Part shown: positions 13,135 to 25,800 of the stretch, piece by piece
How positions within the stretch are numbered: the first letter of the stretch is position 1
Layout: the number at the start of each line of letters is the position of its first letter
DNA from: Microplitis mediator
Lineage: Eukaryota > Arthropoda > Insecta > Hymenoptera > Braconidae
Direction: 5' to 3'
Length of the DNA: 64,000 nt
Assembly: GCF_029852145.1 (NCBI RefSeq)
Contig: NC_079974.1
Coordinates: 21,492,082 to 21,556,081, forward strand
Position numbers and translations under genes: made by a program
Notes under the pieces: model-generated
Seen by the model: only the letters and a program-made list of their open reading frames with translations
The model's database searches: none
Told to the model about the DNA's origin: nothing

Positions 13135-14473
13135 ATCAACTTCAAAAAGATTTAACAAGTGGTACTGTTAAAGAAAGATATATGCAGGAAAATAAATAAA
13201 AGGGTTAGAGAAAGAGCTTAAGGCTGATACGCCGAGGGCTTTTACAACCTTAAAACATGTGTTTTTTTATGCATATATCCACTTCCACTCTCTTATTTAT
13301 ACTTTTTTCTTCTTCTTCTTGTTCTGTACCATCTTTAACTTATTTTTCATTGCCTCGTATTTAAATGTGTATACTTTTTTATATTTTTAAGCGATAACTC
13401 TTCAACTTCGAAGCGTTTTTAACCGCATTCCAGATCCGACATTGAAAATAAAGTTAAAAAACGTGTATGAAGATAAGATTATAGAGAGATTTAAAGGTAT
13501 AATTTAATGAAGAGAGAATCGAATTAATTGAAGTGTGATACAAGTGGTCATAAGGGCTTTCTTTTGGTTTCATTTGGCTTAGCGACAGGTGGAACAATAA
13601 ATACAGTCGGAATAAGAGGATATTGTAGTATACATAAGGGTTCTTGAGTCACGAATAACCAGTTGAGAAGGAATAGTGTTATATTTCACCTACAGGACAT
13701 TCTGGATTAACTATTTTTTAAAATCCAGATATCAAGTTTTGCATGAGTAATAAATTATTTTTGACTAGAGTTAAAAATAAAAATAATTGTTTGATAAAAA
13801 AAGAAATATTTTTATAAAATAAAGAGTATTCCGTTACTTAAATATAGTGGAGTAAAGAATAAATAAAAAGAAATGAAGAGAAGAAAATACGGTGAGAAGT
13901 GGCGCGAGTTGAGTCGAAAAAAAGTTGACTTTCTGGAGTAAGAGAAAAGAAAAAAAATAAATAAGAGATGAAAATAAATGTTAAGGGCTCGTGAATCTTT
14001 CCCACAATACGAAATAGGTCATACCGCGGCTCTTAGATGCACACTTGAGTCTTTACTCTCTTGTCAGGATGACAACGAAGCCAAGTGTAAAGTACGAGTA
14101 CGAGAAGATGCGACAAGTGTGAGAAAGAGAGTTTTCCCGCTTCAGCGGTACAAGTTACTTCTCTGACGACAGTCTGGGACTTGTCGCTTCTCTTTCTCAT
14201 CTACTTTCATATATATTGTATGCTATATATATATATAAGATTTGATATAAGGTATAGTTGTGATGAAGACGTATAACTATTACATCTACATTCCATTTCT
14301 TCACTACACTAGTCTAACATCCAAGCCCCAGGCGAAAGCTTCTCATCCTGTCTCTTCTCAAAGCAATACAACGTTTTGCTAAATTCACTGGCACGAAACG
14401 GTTTTCAAACTGTATGCTCGGTTAATAAAATACCTTATCATTTCAATGTAAAGTATTAATAAAATTTAATATT

Positions 14474-14475
<2 letters not shown>

Positions 14476-14515
<40 letters not shown>

Positions 14516-14580
14516 CTCAAATACTCCGAACGGGACTTGAACCGCGACCCCAAGAGTCATTCCTGTCTTCCATTGACAAA
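14476..14580 (-). repeat. Poly(A) tract joined to a tRNA-like fragment (possible SINE piece)
   Basis: A run of 36 A residues (14476-14511) abuts sequence whose minus strand contains GGTTCAAGTCCC (14532-14543), close to the Pol III B-box consensus, preceded by a C/G-rich stem-like segment. No A box or complete cloverleaf is evident, and the T-stem pairing is imperfect. I read it as a decayed tRNA-derived SINE or tRNA pseudogene fragment, not a tRNA gene. Confidence 0.35.
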
Positions 14581-15868
14581 ATTTAAATGCACAAATTTTT
14601 TAAGTGCCCAATTTATAAAAAAATTTACTTATAAAATAAATATTGGATGGAAAAATGTGTGGTAACATTTTAATAATGCTTGCTCACTTTTATTTCCCTC
14701 GTAAAAAATTTGAATTATAAAATGTTGTGATGAATAATGAAAAAAAAAAACAATAATAATAAAACAGTTTAGGTTACCATATAGCAATTTACATATTTGT
14801 ACAAAAATATCCCGAGAGCACGATGTAACAGATGCAAGTTGTATTTGAGAGATTTTCAAGTGTAAAACATGAATATAAATATGTATGTCATGGATATATG
14901 TATATACATGTATATATGTATGTCGTATATGAATATGAATATTTGATCCAAGAAACAAGGTTGCTTGAAATAAGGAAATACGAGTAGACTGAGGCATTTC
15001 AACACAAATTTAGTATATAAATATATATGTATACGTATATATGTACATATTTGAAATGTTAAGAATCTAAAACTTTGATATGCAAATATGTATGATATTA
15101 CCAAACGTTAAGTTGAAGCAATCGTGTCTAGTTCTTATCTCATATATTTTCGTCTGTATATATATATATTTTGAAAAGTACGTTGGTAAATGGCAACGGA
15201 AAATGAATTAAATAAGCTTTATGTAGGATTCTGAAGCGTAAAAAAAGTAATCAGCTTATATTGTTAGTTATTATCTGAAATTTTAGTTAGTGTAGAGTCG
15301 ATGAAGAAGCCGGCAAAATGTTAGATTCCAATTAAAATGACGAAAAGCTTTACAACCTCGCGGTGTATGGGCTTTGAAATATCCCGACACAAACTGGGTT
15401 AATTGCGTCGAATGAAAAATGAATTCACGCAATACGCTTCTCGCGGGATTATACTTCACCGACTTGCTCTGGGGTTTATATAGTTTTTTTTTTAAACTCT
15501 ATAATTGGATCATTTAAATCCCGAAAAAAAATACACAAAGGAGTAGTAGAGAAAAATAATAAAAAATATTTCATAAGTTTTTAAAGACAAACCCGAGATT
15601 TTCACCACGTGCTTAACAATATTTTTTTTTTTTTTTTTTTTTTTATGAAGTTTCTTAATTTATCAAAACTTCAAGTCATTTAAATGGTTAACGCTGGTAT
15701 TTAAATACCTTCAAGAGCCAAATATATTTAGATTTTTTTTTTATTTATTCTTTTGATGGATTCGAGTTTATTTTATTAAGAAACCTCTGAAAAAATATTT
15801 CATATTTCTTTTCAAATATTTTTTTTAAAATCTTTAGTAATGCTCAAATACATCAACAGTATAAATAT

Positions 15869-16358
15869 AGGGGAAGGGGGGGGGGGCAAAACGGGATACT
15901 TAACGAAAAATTTAGTTTTTAGGGACATAAATATCGTAAATTGGCTTCATTTTGATTCTATTTGAAATAAATATAACGAATTTTAGACTGCCATCAGAAA
16001 AAAAATTTTTATTTTCTGCGGGCAAAATGGGATACCCCAAAAAAAAGTAAATTTTTTTTTTTTTTTTTTTCAAGTGAATAAAATTGATGTAATAATGTCT
16101 TTCTAAATTGATGTAAGTAATAAAATTTACTCTCAACATATTTTTAAATAAGTTTTTCCTTGTTATTTCTTTTCAAAATTTGAAATTGGCGCCAATATTA
16201 TACTTTTCGCAAAAAATATAAAAATTTTTTTTTTTTCAGCTTTTAATAGTGTAAAATGATACTAGATGTCATTTTTGACCATTTTCGAAAGTTTTTCGAG
16301 AAAAAAAATTTTGACGAAATTTTGAGGGTATCCCATTTTGCCCCCCCCCCCTTCCCCT
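15869..16358. mobile_element. GGGG-CAAAA family TIR element, copy 2
   Basis: It starts AGGGGAAGG and continues through a G-run to GCAAAACGGGATAC. It ends with the near-perfect inverted complement, GTATCCCATTTTGC through a C-run to CCTTCCCCT. It is 490 bp with an AT-rich interior. The inner GCGGGCAAAATGGGATACCCC segment (16018-16038) is the inverted counterpart of one in copy 1, so copy 2 lies in the opposite orientation. The long G and C runs at the ends are striking in this AT-rich context. Confidence 0.88.
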
Positions 16359-16443
16359 AATATATTGTTTAATAAAAAAATTAAATTTTTTTCCCGCCTC
16401 TTGTAAATATTTAACAGAAGTTTAAAAAAATGAAGCAACTCAC

Positions 16444-16800
16444 TTTCTTATATGCCCACTTGGCACTTCTGGCAAATCTGGCCATGGGTGAATCGTCGAG
16501 TAGGAAATACTCAACTGGTTCATCCAGCTCTTGAGTATTATTCCCCGATGGCACGTCAAGATCGTCCTTAAACTCATCTACCAACATCGTTGTTGGATCC
16601 CTACTCGTAAATGTCTTGCTATCGGAACTTTGATTATTCCCATTCTCAAGAACCACTACCCGACGTTCATTCTGATCCAGATCCTGATCCTCTTCCTGAT
16701 CAGGATGATTATCGACCCAAGTAACTCTGGTATCCGAATAATTCGTGATTGTCGGTAATTCCCGTCTGCCATTTGCGCTCGTAATATTTCCACGATCCAT
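16444..16800 (-). CDS. Putative first coding exon (119 codons) of an unidentified host gene
   Basis: The minus-strand frame starts at an ATG in good context (GTAAAATGG) at 16800 and runs 119 whole codons to AAGAAA, followed by GTGAGT, a consensus splice donor, in phase 0. The composition is clearly protein-like and not AT-driven: an acidic, Asn/Gln/Asp-rich, probably disordered N-terminus (QEEDQDLDQNERR region) and an end rich in aromatic and basic residues (PMARFARSAKWAYKK). There is no signal peptide or membrane segment. It looks like the cytoplasmic N-terminus of a larger protein whose next exons would lie at lower coordinates, but I could not identify them in the window. I do not recognise the family. 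Confidence 0.6.
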
Positions 16801-16858
16801 TTTACAGCAAAACTATCAACTATTTGTAATAAATATCTCAGACTCACAAATATATCAC

Positions 16859-18972
16859 AAATAATTTAAGTATGTATGTAGAAAGTTATGGCTTTGGCTT
16901 CGAGACACCTCGTACACGATAACTTTACTGGATACTTAATTAAATTTATTATTATCAAGATGATCTAAGAGAAATGGGAAATGCGCGATAGTATAATGTG
17001 TACTAAAAACTAAATATATATTATTTATATTTATTAATGTATATATATGAGTACGAGTATGAGTACGGACACAAGTAAGCGATATATATATTTATAGGTT
17101 TTGTGTTGTTTAGTTGGGAAGAAAGTTATACACGTGCAAAATGCCAAAGCATGACTAACTGATTTACAGATTATACACTTTATACGTGGGGTACGAGTGG
17201 TCTAGGTGAATACGAGCATCGACCATGCTTAGCAGTCTTGAGGATTTACCTCTTGTAAGAAGAAGAATCCATCCGGGGTTCACGAAGATGAGATCAACTA
17301 GAGTTTTATACATGCGTTTGCACTTAGAGGTTCTAGTCTTTAGTGCATTTTTTTTCTAATGGACATTTTTTTTTTAGACATTTGTTTTAGTGTCAGATTA
17401 AGAAATTCTTTGAAGAAAAATATTTATCTAGTAAAAAAATAATTTGAGGAAAATTTTTTTCATTTTTAAAAAATGAGTCAATTAACATACAGTTGAAAAT
17501 ATATGACAACTTTTTTTTGAATATTTGAATTATCATAAATTTGTCAGTTTATATTTTTAAATTTAAAAATCTGGAATTTTTTTTTATCAAATTTTTATGT
17601 ACTCATAAAAAATATCAATGGAAATTTAGAAAAAATTAAATTTTTAATTGAACTCCGAATTAGTAAACGAATTATCAAAAATTAATGGTTCTGGCAACTA
17701 AATTTTGAAACTTCATTAGTTATAATTAAACTTCAAGTACTTAATTAATTATTTTAAATAAAATTATTATTTTAATGAGTTCTGACGCTAGTACAAAATA
17801 ATTTAGTTAATTAAGTATTAGATTTTCGTGCCACGAACAGACCAACCGGTGGAAAATTTAAAAAAACATTACGACCATCTGTAACAGGCATAATTTTTTT
17901 TTCTAAGAAGTTAATTATCGCTCATACGTTAAAAATAAATGACATCATATTTTTTTATTAACATTAATTTAACTTTTCTCTGTAATTCATTTATCACCCG
18001 CGATATATTTTTAAAAATAAAAAAATTACAAGAGCATTAAATCAACACGATCGACTTTATGTCATAAAAATATAACATGTTAAGTAAATATAATTATTTT
18101 AACAACAACAAAGTTGACATATTTATAGTTGTCATTTCATGAAAAACGTGTCAAGTGTTCAAAAAAAAAAACATATATATCTATATATATGTCTCATCCT
18201 CCATAGTAATTAATGACAGGAGATTATGTTACATAACTACCGTCGACAGGAAACTTTTTGGGGGATAAAATGTCAATGCAGCAAAAGTCGCTTGTTATTT
18301 GTTACTCGTACAAATATATATACATATATATATATAATATAAGAATGATAATACTGAGTAGACTTAATATTTCATCGCATCTCATGGCATTTACACGGTA
18401 CGATATATATCTTTTAAACTCCTTAGTAATATTAAACTGTGAGAAAGCGAAAATTTAATTACACTGCAGATCAGTGTTTTATCTTGAGCAATTAATTTAT
18501 AATAACTATTAAATTACACTTGTAAAAATGAGAAGAAAAATTAATAAATCATAATTCAAAAAATAAAAATGATAATTAATCACTTGTAAATTAATAACAA
18601 TAAAATTATTCATCAAAATTTTTTCTTTGAAGCGTATGTTTGTATGAATAGACTTTTGTTCGCGAGCCATGACTCAACGGTCTTAAAAAAAAAAACTAAT
18701 AACAATAATAAGTTAGAAATTTGATAGACGAAAAAAATGACCGGAAGAGATTTTGAATTAATAAAATGACTTGTACATTACGTAATGTAACCTTCACGAT
18801 CCCTTTGTCCTTGACTCAGTACGGGTCACTTACTATAATGTAATATATATGTATATGTAATATATAATATATAATATATAGTGTAATGTAAACCAGTAAA
18901 CAAATAACAATGTGTTTAGATTTAAATGGGCAATTCAGTAGTTTGTTTTACGTATGTAGGATAATATGTCGG

Positions 18973-19007
<35 letters not shown>

Positions 19008-20091
19008 TTGATGATGATATTAAGTGATACGAGTGGATTTAGTACACTAGTCACTTAGATTTAAGCAGTTGAGATAGTAAGTTAAGACTAACACATAAAA
19101 TATAAGGTGGTTCAACGCCACCGAACTCGCAACCTCGAATTGTAAGCTTTATATTTAGATATTTTAAGTATATATGCACCGGCAAGCTGGTATATGTGTG
19201 TTTATTTCTATGGTCTATTCATGCTAACTTCATTTTAATTTTAAAATATCAAATTATTTATGCATTTAAATATTTTTTTTCTATTGTTGAACTTGGAGAA
19301 ATTTATTTTTAAAATTGATGACGTATTTTTATTCAAATACTTGACAAGTACTTTGTGTAAATGATAAATAAAATTTTTGTGACAGCAGTATTTTTTTTTT
19401 TATTTAAATTAAACTGGAGTATTTTAGTTTTTTTATTTGAATTTAGTTTGGCTCGAAGTTTTAAATAAATTTGAATTAGGCGGGTTAAAAATAATTTTAG
19501 TTTCTGCTGGTGTTTTCATCGGGATTATTTTTTAGCAGACGTCGGATAAATTTGGTGGATTAAATAAAAATTTTGATAACTACAAAAAAATGTGAATTTG
19601 ATGTCAAGGGAATTTGGAGATAAAATATTTTTAATTAATCAATTAAATAATTAAATTAGTGATTGATATATTCGGGCAGTCATGTAGCGATTGTGAATTA
19701 CTAATTGGTATATATGTCGAGATAAAATATTTAAAAGAGATCATTTATGTCACTAATAGAAAAAATATTTTATTCATTGATTGAAATTTGTAGCGGGTCA
19801 ATAAAAAAAAGCGGTAAAAAATTGTAATTTATTAAATGAATGCGAATCGAACTGTCGGAGTAGTTTTATTATCTAGCTATTAAATTAATTTGATGATACA
19901 AAATTCCCATACCCACGAATGTTACTCCGTTACCGAGGATCCGAGACGCGGTTTGTATTTCATTGGTACTAGTAAGGAAGTACTTTATGGCAGATGTAAA
20001 TGCTCTATACCAACGATTACATTTATAGTAAAACAAAACTGCTGTGTAAAATTTAATAATACGTAATACTATCGGTCAACTTGTTTTTTTA
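16859..20091. other. Non-coding AT-rich DNA
   Basis: No exon or element boundary is supported. It contains TA-type repeats (17038-17050, 18305-18340, 18840-18885) and the GAT microsatellite at 18973-19018. Confidence 0.6.
18973..19018. repeat. GAT microsatellite
   Basis: About fifteen tandem TGA/GAT units with one interruption (GTT). Confidence 0.9.
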
Positions 20092-20394
20092 TACACGGAG
20101 AAAAAAGTATAATAAAAATTACAATACTATAGTAAAATTTACTAACAGATATGAAAAAATACATTCTATATTGTAATTATTACTAAACGTTTAGTAAAAT
20201 TTACTAGTTAGTAATAATTACATAATAAGATATTAAAAATTACTATACGCAATGTATTTTTTGCTAACACGATTATATTTTTTTACTATCTGTATAGTAA
20301 ATTCTACTATGTATAGATAAAATTAACAGTTAGTGGGGATAGCATATACAAAGATGTATTACAAGTTTTTGAAGCTTTTGTTCAAAGGACACAT

Positions 20395-20455
20395 CGGACC
20401 GTCAGACATAGGAAAGGGCTCGCGCGCGGGAGATCAGGGTTCGAATCTCGGTTGA
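20395..20455 (+). repeat. tRNA-like (B-box) segment inside the TIR element
   Basis: GGTTCGAATCT at 20438-20448 matches the Pol III B box, with a mostly paired T stem around it and a preceding GCTCGCGCGCGGGAGATCA segment like the variable/anticodon side of a tRNA. No acceptor stem is present. It is probably a tRNA-derived SINE remnant captured by, or inserted into, the element. Confidence 0.4.
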
Positions 20456-20593
20456 ATCAAGTGATTTTTTAAAAAACAAAAATCCACATCAACACCAATA
20501 CAGATGACAGGAATAATAATAATAATAATCAATAATAATAAAAAGTTGAAAAACTAATAATAAAAATTTAATTTAATTTTTTTCCATTCTAAT

Positions 20594-20704
20594 ATAGTAA
20601 AATTTACTAAATGGGATAGTAAAATTTACTAAATGGGATAGTAAAATTTACTAAATGGGATAGTAAAATTTACTAAACTGGAATAGTAAAATTTACTAAA
20701 CGAC
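20594..20704 (+). repeat. 22-bp tandem array built on AGTAAAATTTACT
   Basis: Five consecutive units each carry the palindrome AGTAAAATTTACT and a short spacer (AAATGGGAT in the first three). The last two units diverge in the spacer (ACTGGAAT, ACGACTT). Confidence 0.9.
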
Positions 20705-21580
20705 TTGTAAAATATGCTAATCTGTTTATGAATTTTTCATATAAATCATAAGCGTTTCAAGGTTACTATCCAAATTTAGTAATTATTCTCATATTTTAGT
20801 AAAATTTACTATATTTTTTTCTCCGTGTACTAAAATAAAATTATTTTATACAAATGTTTTTTTTCCATTTTCTCTCAAATTTCAAAATTTCAAAATTGAT
20901 ATCTATTTATTTATAATTAATTTCTTAATAAATATGTATGACTTGACAAATATTTTAATTTTAATTAATTAAATTTTATAAATTAATATATTCATTGCAT
21001 CACTGAGTATATTTTTTTTTATATTAAAAAAAATTTATTCAAGAATTAAAATCAGTAAAATTTCATTTATTTATAATTTGAATTTTAAAATTTAAAAAAT
21101 TTAATTAGCATTCATATTTAGTAAATTAAATATTTAAATATATATATATATATATATAATATAAATAAATTGGAATTTATGGTTGAAAAAATTTGTCCGT
21201 GCATTATAAATTGATTATAAATTCATATTATTTATCACTTTAATTTTTATTCACTCATAAAATGGTTATAAAAAAAACAGTGAGCCAAAAAAAAATTCTC
21301 AAACTCCAACAATGAATACCGTTCGCGAAATATTTAACCTGCAGATTATAAACTCAAAACGGTAGCAATTATTTAATTAAAACTCTGTTTGCCTATAGAC
21401 TATTTAATAAAATCAAAGCGTGTGAAATTTTACTGTTTGTTTAACTCCACTCTCTCTCTTTCACTCCATGTGTGTTAAAAAGTATATCATAGTATAAGTC
21501 AACCATTACAACCGCGCGAAATATAAAACGATTCAATTCAATTGAAATAAATTTAAACGAAATCACGTATTTATCTAGAG

Positions 21581-22813
21581 TTAAGGGGTTATATCCACTT
21601 GTGATTTTCAAAAAATCGAATTTTTTTTTTTGTCATTTTTTGAATGTACATATATTCAAGAATATTCTCTGAAAATTTCAAATCGATCCGACAATTAGTT
21701 TCGGAGATATGAGCGTATTAGTAAGGACGTCTCCGAGCGTTCGGAAGTAGGCAGAGCGCGAGCCGGAGTAGCAGCTATTTCTCGTAGCCGCTATACTTTT
21801 GTTCTCGACTTATATTGTGTTTGGGACCCTAAAATAATAATACAAAAGGTCTAGTTTATACTTGAAACCTATGTTGAGGAATTTTAAGTTAAAAATATGT
21901 GAATTCATCAGTTAAAAGTGATTTCCACGTAGACAAGTTGTGTTTGTGCTCAGTTTGTGTATTTCTCAGTGTGTAAAGTTCAATTAATTCAAGTAAATGT
22001 TATTTGAGTGCTATGGGATTATCACTTGGACCCAATGCTCATTCCTACGCGAGTAAAGACGACGCAGAGCGCATCTCAATTTCGGACGCAATAGCGCAAG
22101 GGTCGACGCGCGAGGGGAGAATGGCTCGTAGACAACAACAATTAAACATTTTGGAGGCAAACGACGAAGCAGAGGGTTCCTCTTATGATGCTGGAATAGA
22201 TGACACGATGTAAGTTGAAAAAAAAAAATTTTAATTTAGTGTAAATCGTTCCCGAAACTTTAAACGCGTTTATCTCAAAACCGTGTTTTCAGAGTCGGTG
22301 AGCAAAATTTCTCCGAAACCGCTAAACCGATCGGTTTGAAATTTTTACACGACTTACTCAGATATATTTTTCAGGTAATGATCGAAGGAATAAGGTTTTG
22401 GACAATAATTTCGATTTTTTAAGCCACTTCGAAGTGAAAAATTTTCATGAAAAATTGAATTTTTTTTTTGAACAGCCGCCATTTTGTCAAAAATCAAAAT
22501 TTTGACTAGACCTTCGATCATTACCTGTATTTATTTATTACAAAACTAAATATTTTTGGTTTTTGGTTTTCAGATAATTTGGACCAGAGATATCTTGCTC
22601 ACCGCCAAGCATCTTTTTTTGGAGGTCTCTCCGCAGATCATCTACAGGAGCTAGGGGATCCAATATTTTTTTAAATAAACCGCTGATTGTTAAAGTACAT
22701 TAAATTCTGTTTAAGTACATTTTTTCCATTAATGTATAAAATAAAATGCCTCTTGGAAAAAAATTCACAAAAAAACGCGTTTTTTCTGCCTCGCAAGTGG
22801 ATATAACCCCTTA
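21581..22813. mobile_element. 1.2-kb TIR element carrying the 3' end of a gene
   Basis: TTAAGGGGTTATATCCACTT at the left end matches its inverted complement at the right end (23 of 24 bases when extended). The outermost TTAA on each side could be a TTAA target duplication, as used by piggyBac-type enzymes, or part of the TIR. The interior is less AT-rich at 21710-21800 and 22000-22200 and holds a short coding segment and an apparent intron. With no full transposase it is a deletion derivative or a gene-capturing non-autonomous element. Confidence 0.8.
22004..22213 (+). pseudogene. C-terminal fragment of a transposon-type protein (possibly Mutator-like)
   Basis: This frame runs from about 22004 (no convincing ATG at the start; an in-frame Met follows three codons later) to a stop at 22213. 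The segments GLSLGPNAHSY, DDAERISISDAI, GRMARRQQQLNILEA and the end DAGIDDTM resemble the C-termini of insect proteins annotated with a Mutator-like domain, as I recall them. That is a memory-based likeness, not a search result. The last codons overlap GTAAGT, and a TTTTCAG acceptor is present at about 22567-22573. Splicing there would also end the protein at once. It is therefore probably the last coding part of a larger gene with an intron at the stop, now carried inside the TIR element. Confidence 0.5.
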
Positions 22814-25800
22814 ATGGTTTTTGTTCTTTATATATTTTATATATTTATTTAACTCTTTCACTTGAATAAAATAAAAAAAAAACAATCTGCTCTATACAAA
22901 TAAATATTGAATTAATTAAGCAGATTAAGTGTTACTCCTATTTAAAGTTTATAAAGTCAAGAAAATACTTTTGATACTAAATAAACTCTCCATATCTACT
23001 GTGAAAGTCTACTCTTTTGTAGTTAATCTTTGAGTAAGTTTTGTTGAGACATAAAAAAGATGCAGACTGTAGACTCCAGACTCAAAAGTTCATAAGTTAA
23101 GGAAATTAAATTTACGTATACATTCGATAACCAGGAATACATTTTAAGTGTCATGTATTACGTGTTCTGCAAAGTGTTTTCGCATGCCTGTAAGCATTTC
23201 TCAACATTATGATTCCAAGTCACCCGTTTATTTCTATTCCAAGTCTCAGAGTTAAGTCCCAGTACTTAATCTCGAGTACGCGTATCGACGCTAATGTTAT
23301 GTATTAATACTTCGACTACAAAGGTATTATATATATGTGCAGTGCTGTAGAACCAAACAAGCCGAGCTAAGAACCTCTATGTTGTATGTTAAGCAATAAA
23401 CCACTCAGGATATTCATTAACGTACATATTGCACTGCACACCAGCGAAACGCTAATTTTTTTGAGCTCTAAACCGTGATATGGTTCCAAGTGATAAAGTG
23501 GATGAGTATGATTGAGTAGAGAATTGTGTGAATGATATATTATATCGCATGATATGATATTGTGGTATGAAAATTAGATTGACTTGTGAGGTGGAATAGA
23601 ATATTTGATGGGTATAGTAGGTTAGTCGGGAATAGTTTTCTCCCTTCTGTGTATAGGAATATATATATAAATATAATGGCATGATCTATATATTGTGAAT
23701 TCGACGAAGCTGCGGACAAGTTTCCTAGACGACCGGTACTAGTAGATATAGACTAGTTTTGGAATTTACGGCTCATTTCTATGCATCGAATTCTCCGTTC
23801 AAACTTTTATTGATGTATATATTATCTTGAATTTTATAATTTTTTTTATCGCTTTGGAATACTTTTATTATGAAAAAAAAGTATATTAATTTATTATTTT
23901 TAAAAGTATTCAATTTTTATTGAAAATTAAACGCGGGCAATCCGCTAGTGTTTAATCACGGGCACTAAAAACGGAGTAAATTTAAAAAAAAAGGCCATTC
24001 GGCATCCGAAATGGAAGTAGATTTCTTACGATAATTGTTCCACTTTTAATAAATATATGTAATTTAATAATCACCCATCAAAAATTTTTAAAGATATAAA
24101 CAATGGCATTATCACCATAACACATAAGTCAATTATGTGACTTTGAACCCTTATTAAAAGTCGAACAATTATCGTAAAACAAAAAATGAAAAAAGGAAAA
24201 TATAGCTTTTTCTATCGGCTATCAAGTTTTTTTTTACGTAATAAGGATAGATATACCCGTTAAAAAGTTATTTACGAAAAAAACCAAAAAAGTAGAATTT
24301 TTCTTTTTTTTTTTTTTTGGAATTTAAAATGTTCACCATTTCTAAACTGGCTGACCGATTTTGCTCATCTTCGAACTCAACCAAGCTAATCGTTCTTAGA
24401 ATAAGTGTACCGAGTTTCATTAAGATCTGTTAAAAATTGTGGCCGCTATCGTCGCAACATGGCGCGTTATATTACATATATAAACTTTTGAACCAATGGT
24501 ATTTTTGGAATCTACTCGATGAATTATGATAGATTATGGCAAAATTCTTTGAAAATTCCACCATGAGGACAAATGCAAAAGATAGATTTCTATGAAATCT
24601 ACTAAAAATTCGATGTTCGGCCGTAAATTAAAATAAAAATGGATATCGACTAGCAGATGAAGTTTTCGAGCGGTAAAAAATTATGAAAAAAATGTTATTG
24701 ACTATGGGTGGACACGATAAATAAAACACAATAAAAAACAAGGTGAGAATTGGATGAAAACCTGAATATATACATATATAAAATTTAGTTTTCAATGCAT
24801 ATTTCTGTTTGTCGAGCTTCTCTTGTGCCGTAGGGTCTGCCGACAGACTTTTTATTTTTTCTGTCAGGTGAACGCAGCTTTCTGCGGAGAAAGCAGGTCG
24901 GCTGTAGAATGAACTTCGAATACGAAGGGGGCATAGTGTAGTGTAGTGCAGTCACTCTTACACATATATGTATATACAGTAATGTTGGAAGAGCCAAAGC
25001 AACTCAGAGCACGTTTTAGTGTGCCGAGTTCGATTCTAGCATTATTTTGTCTACTCCTATTCTATTCGTAGTTGTAAACTTTACTTTAGACCCACTGGGT
25101 TTGTATATTGTAGTTCACTAATGCAATGTATAAAATGCCATAGTGGCTTTACTTGTCAAAAGTTTTTAGTGTGTGCAGACTACTTAACTATAGATATGAC
25201 GAGTGAAAATCTATATTCTATACATCTATACTTTAGTGTGCTATGCTATGTCTAATGCTTTGGAGCGGCACACAAAGTGAAACCACTTGTCCGCTTGTCT
25301 ATTCGTCTATCTGTCGTCCCTACGTTACGGATAAATGGTCCAGGATTATACAACAACTGAACCTTTTTTTCTAATTTTTTTTCAAGTGCATCAGTAGACA
25401 TCTGGGTAACTGTAAGAGGCAGGTCAGGTCTGGCAAGTGTCAGGTCCTTCTTTTATAAAGCGTCGAAATTTTTTCATTTATATTTCATTCTTACTCCGAG
25501 ATTTATTTTTAAGAATCATTTCTTACAATGAAACCCCACCTGTTATTAAATTAATGCCGCAAGAAAATATTTTAATTTAAAATTTTAAAAAGTATTAATT
25601 TTTTTATTTAAATATAAATGACTCAATTTGTTATAAAGTGCAAGAGTAAAAAAAAAATAGTGAATTATTATAAGATGGAAAAAAAAGTAGTCGTGACACG
25701 ACTTACGCCGACCTGATTACCAAGACAAAAGTTATAATAATAAAATCCAGCGAGAGGATGCACGATTGTCTGGGAATAAGCGATTCCACTTTCCATTCCA

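Larger units (their letters stand above)
11906..15868. other. Mostly non-coding AT-rich DNA
   Basis: Apart from the small ORF at 12940 and the tRNA-like fragment at 14476-14580, nothing can be supported. An (AAT)n run lies at 12290-12308. The 62-codon frame at 13978-14166 is less AT-biased but has no recognisable features. TA-rich microsatellites lie at 14220-14240, 14885-14935 and 15020-15050. Confidence 0.5.
20092..20829. mobile_element. TIR element with TACACGGAGAAAAAA ends and internal tandem repeats
   Basis: TACACGGAGAAAAAA at the left is mirrored by TTTTTTCTCCGTGTA at the right. The 13-bp palindrome AGTAAAATTTACT recurs through the element and makes up the core of a 22-bp tandem array at 20594-20704. 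A tRNA-like segment lies at about 20395-20455. There is no transposase frame. It is best read as a non-autonomous DNA element that has amplified a short palindromic unit. The ends are flanked by TA, but a target duplication cannot be proved. Confidence 0.75.

Noticed and set aside
14532..14543. tRNA gene on the minus strand
   Set aside because: Only a B-box-like word is present. There is no acceptor stem, A box or full cloverleaf, and a 36-base poly(A) abuts it.
16656..16847. Alternative minus-strand frame overlapping the 119-codon exon
   Set aside because: It starts at GTG and is Ile/Arg-rich. The other frame has a good ATG context, protein-like composition and an in-phase donor.
20438..20448. 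tRNA gene on the plus strand
   Set aside because: B box and partial T arm only, inside a TIR element and without a 5' half.
24026..24177. microRNA precursor
   Set aside because: The 27-bp arms enclose a 98-bp loop, too large for a usual hairpin precursor. A small inverted-repeat element is likelier.
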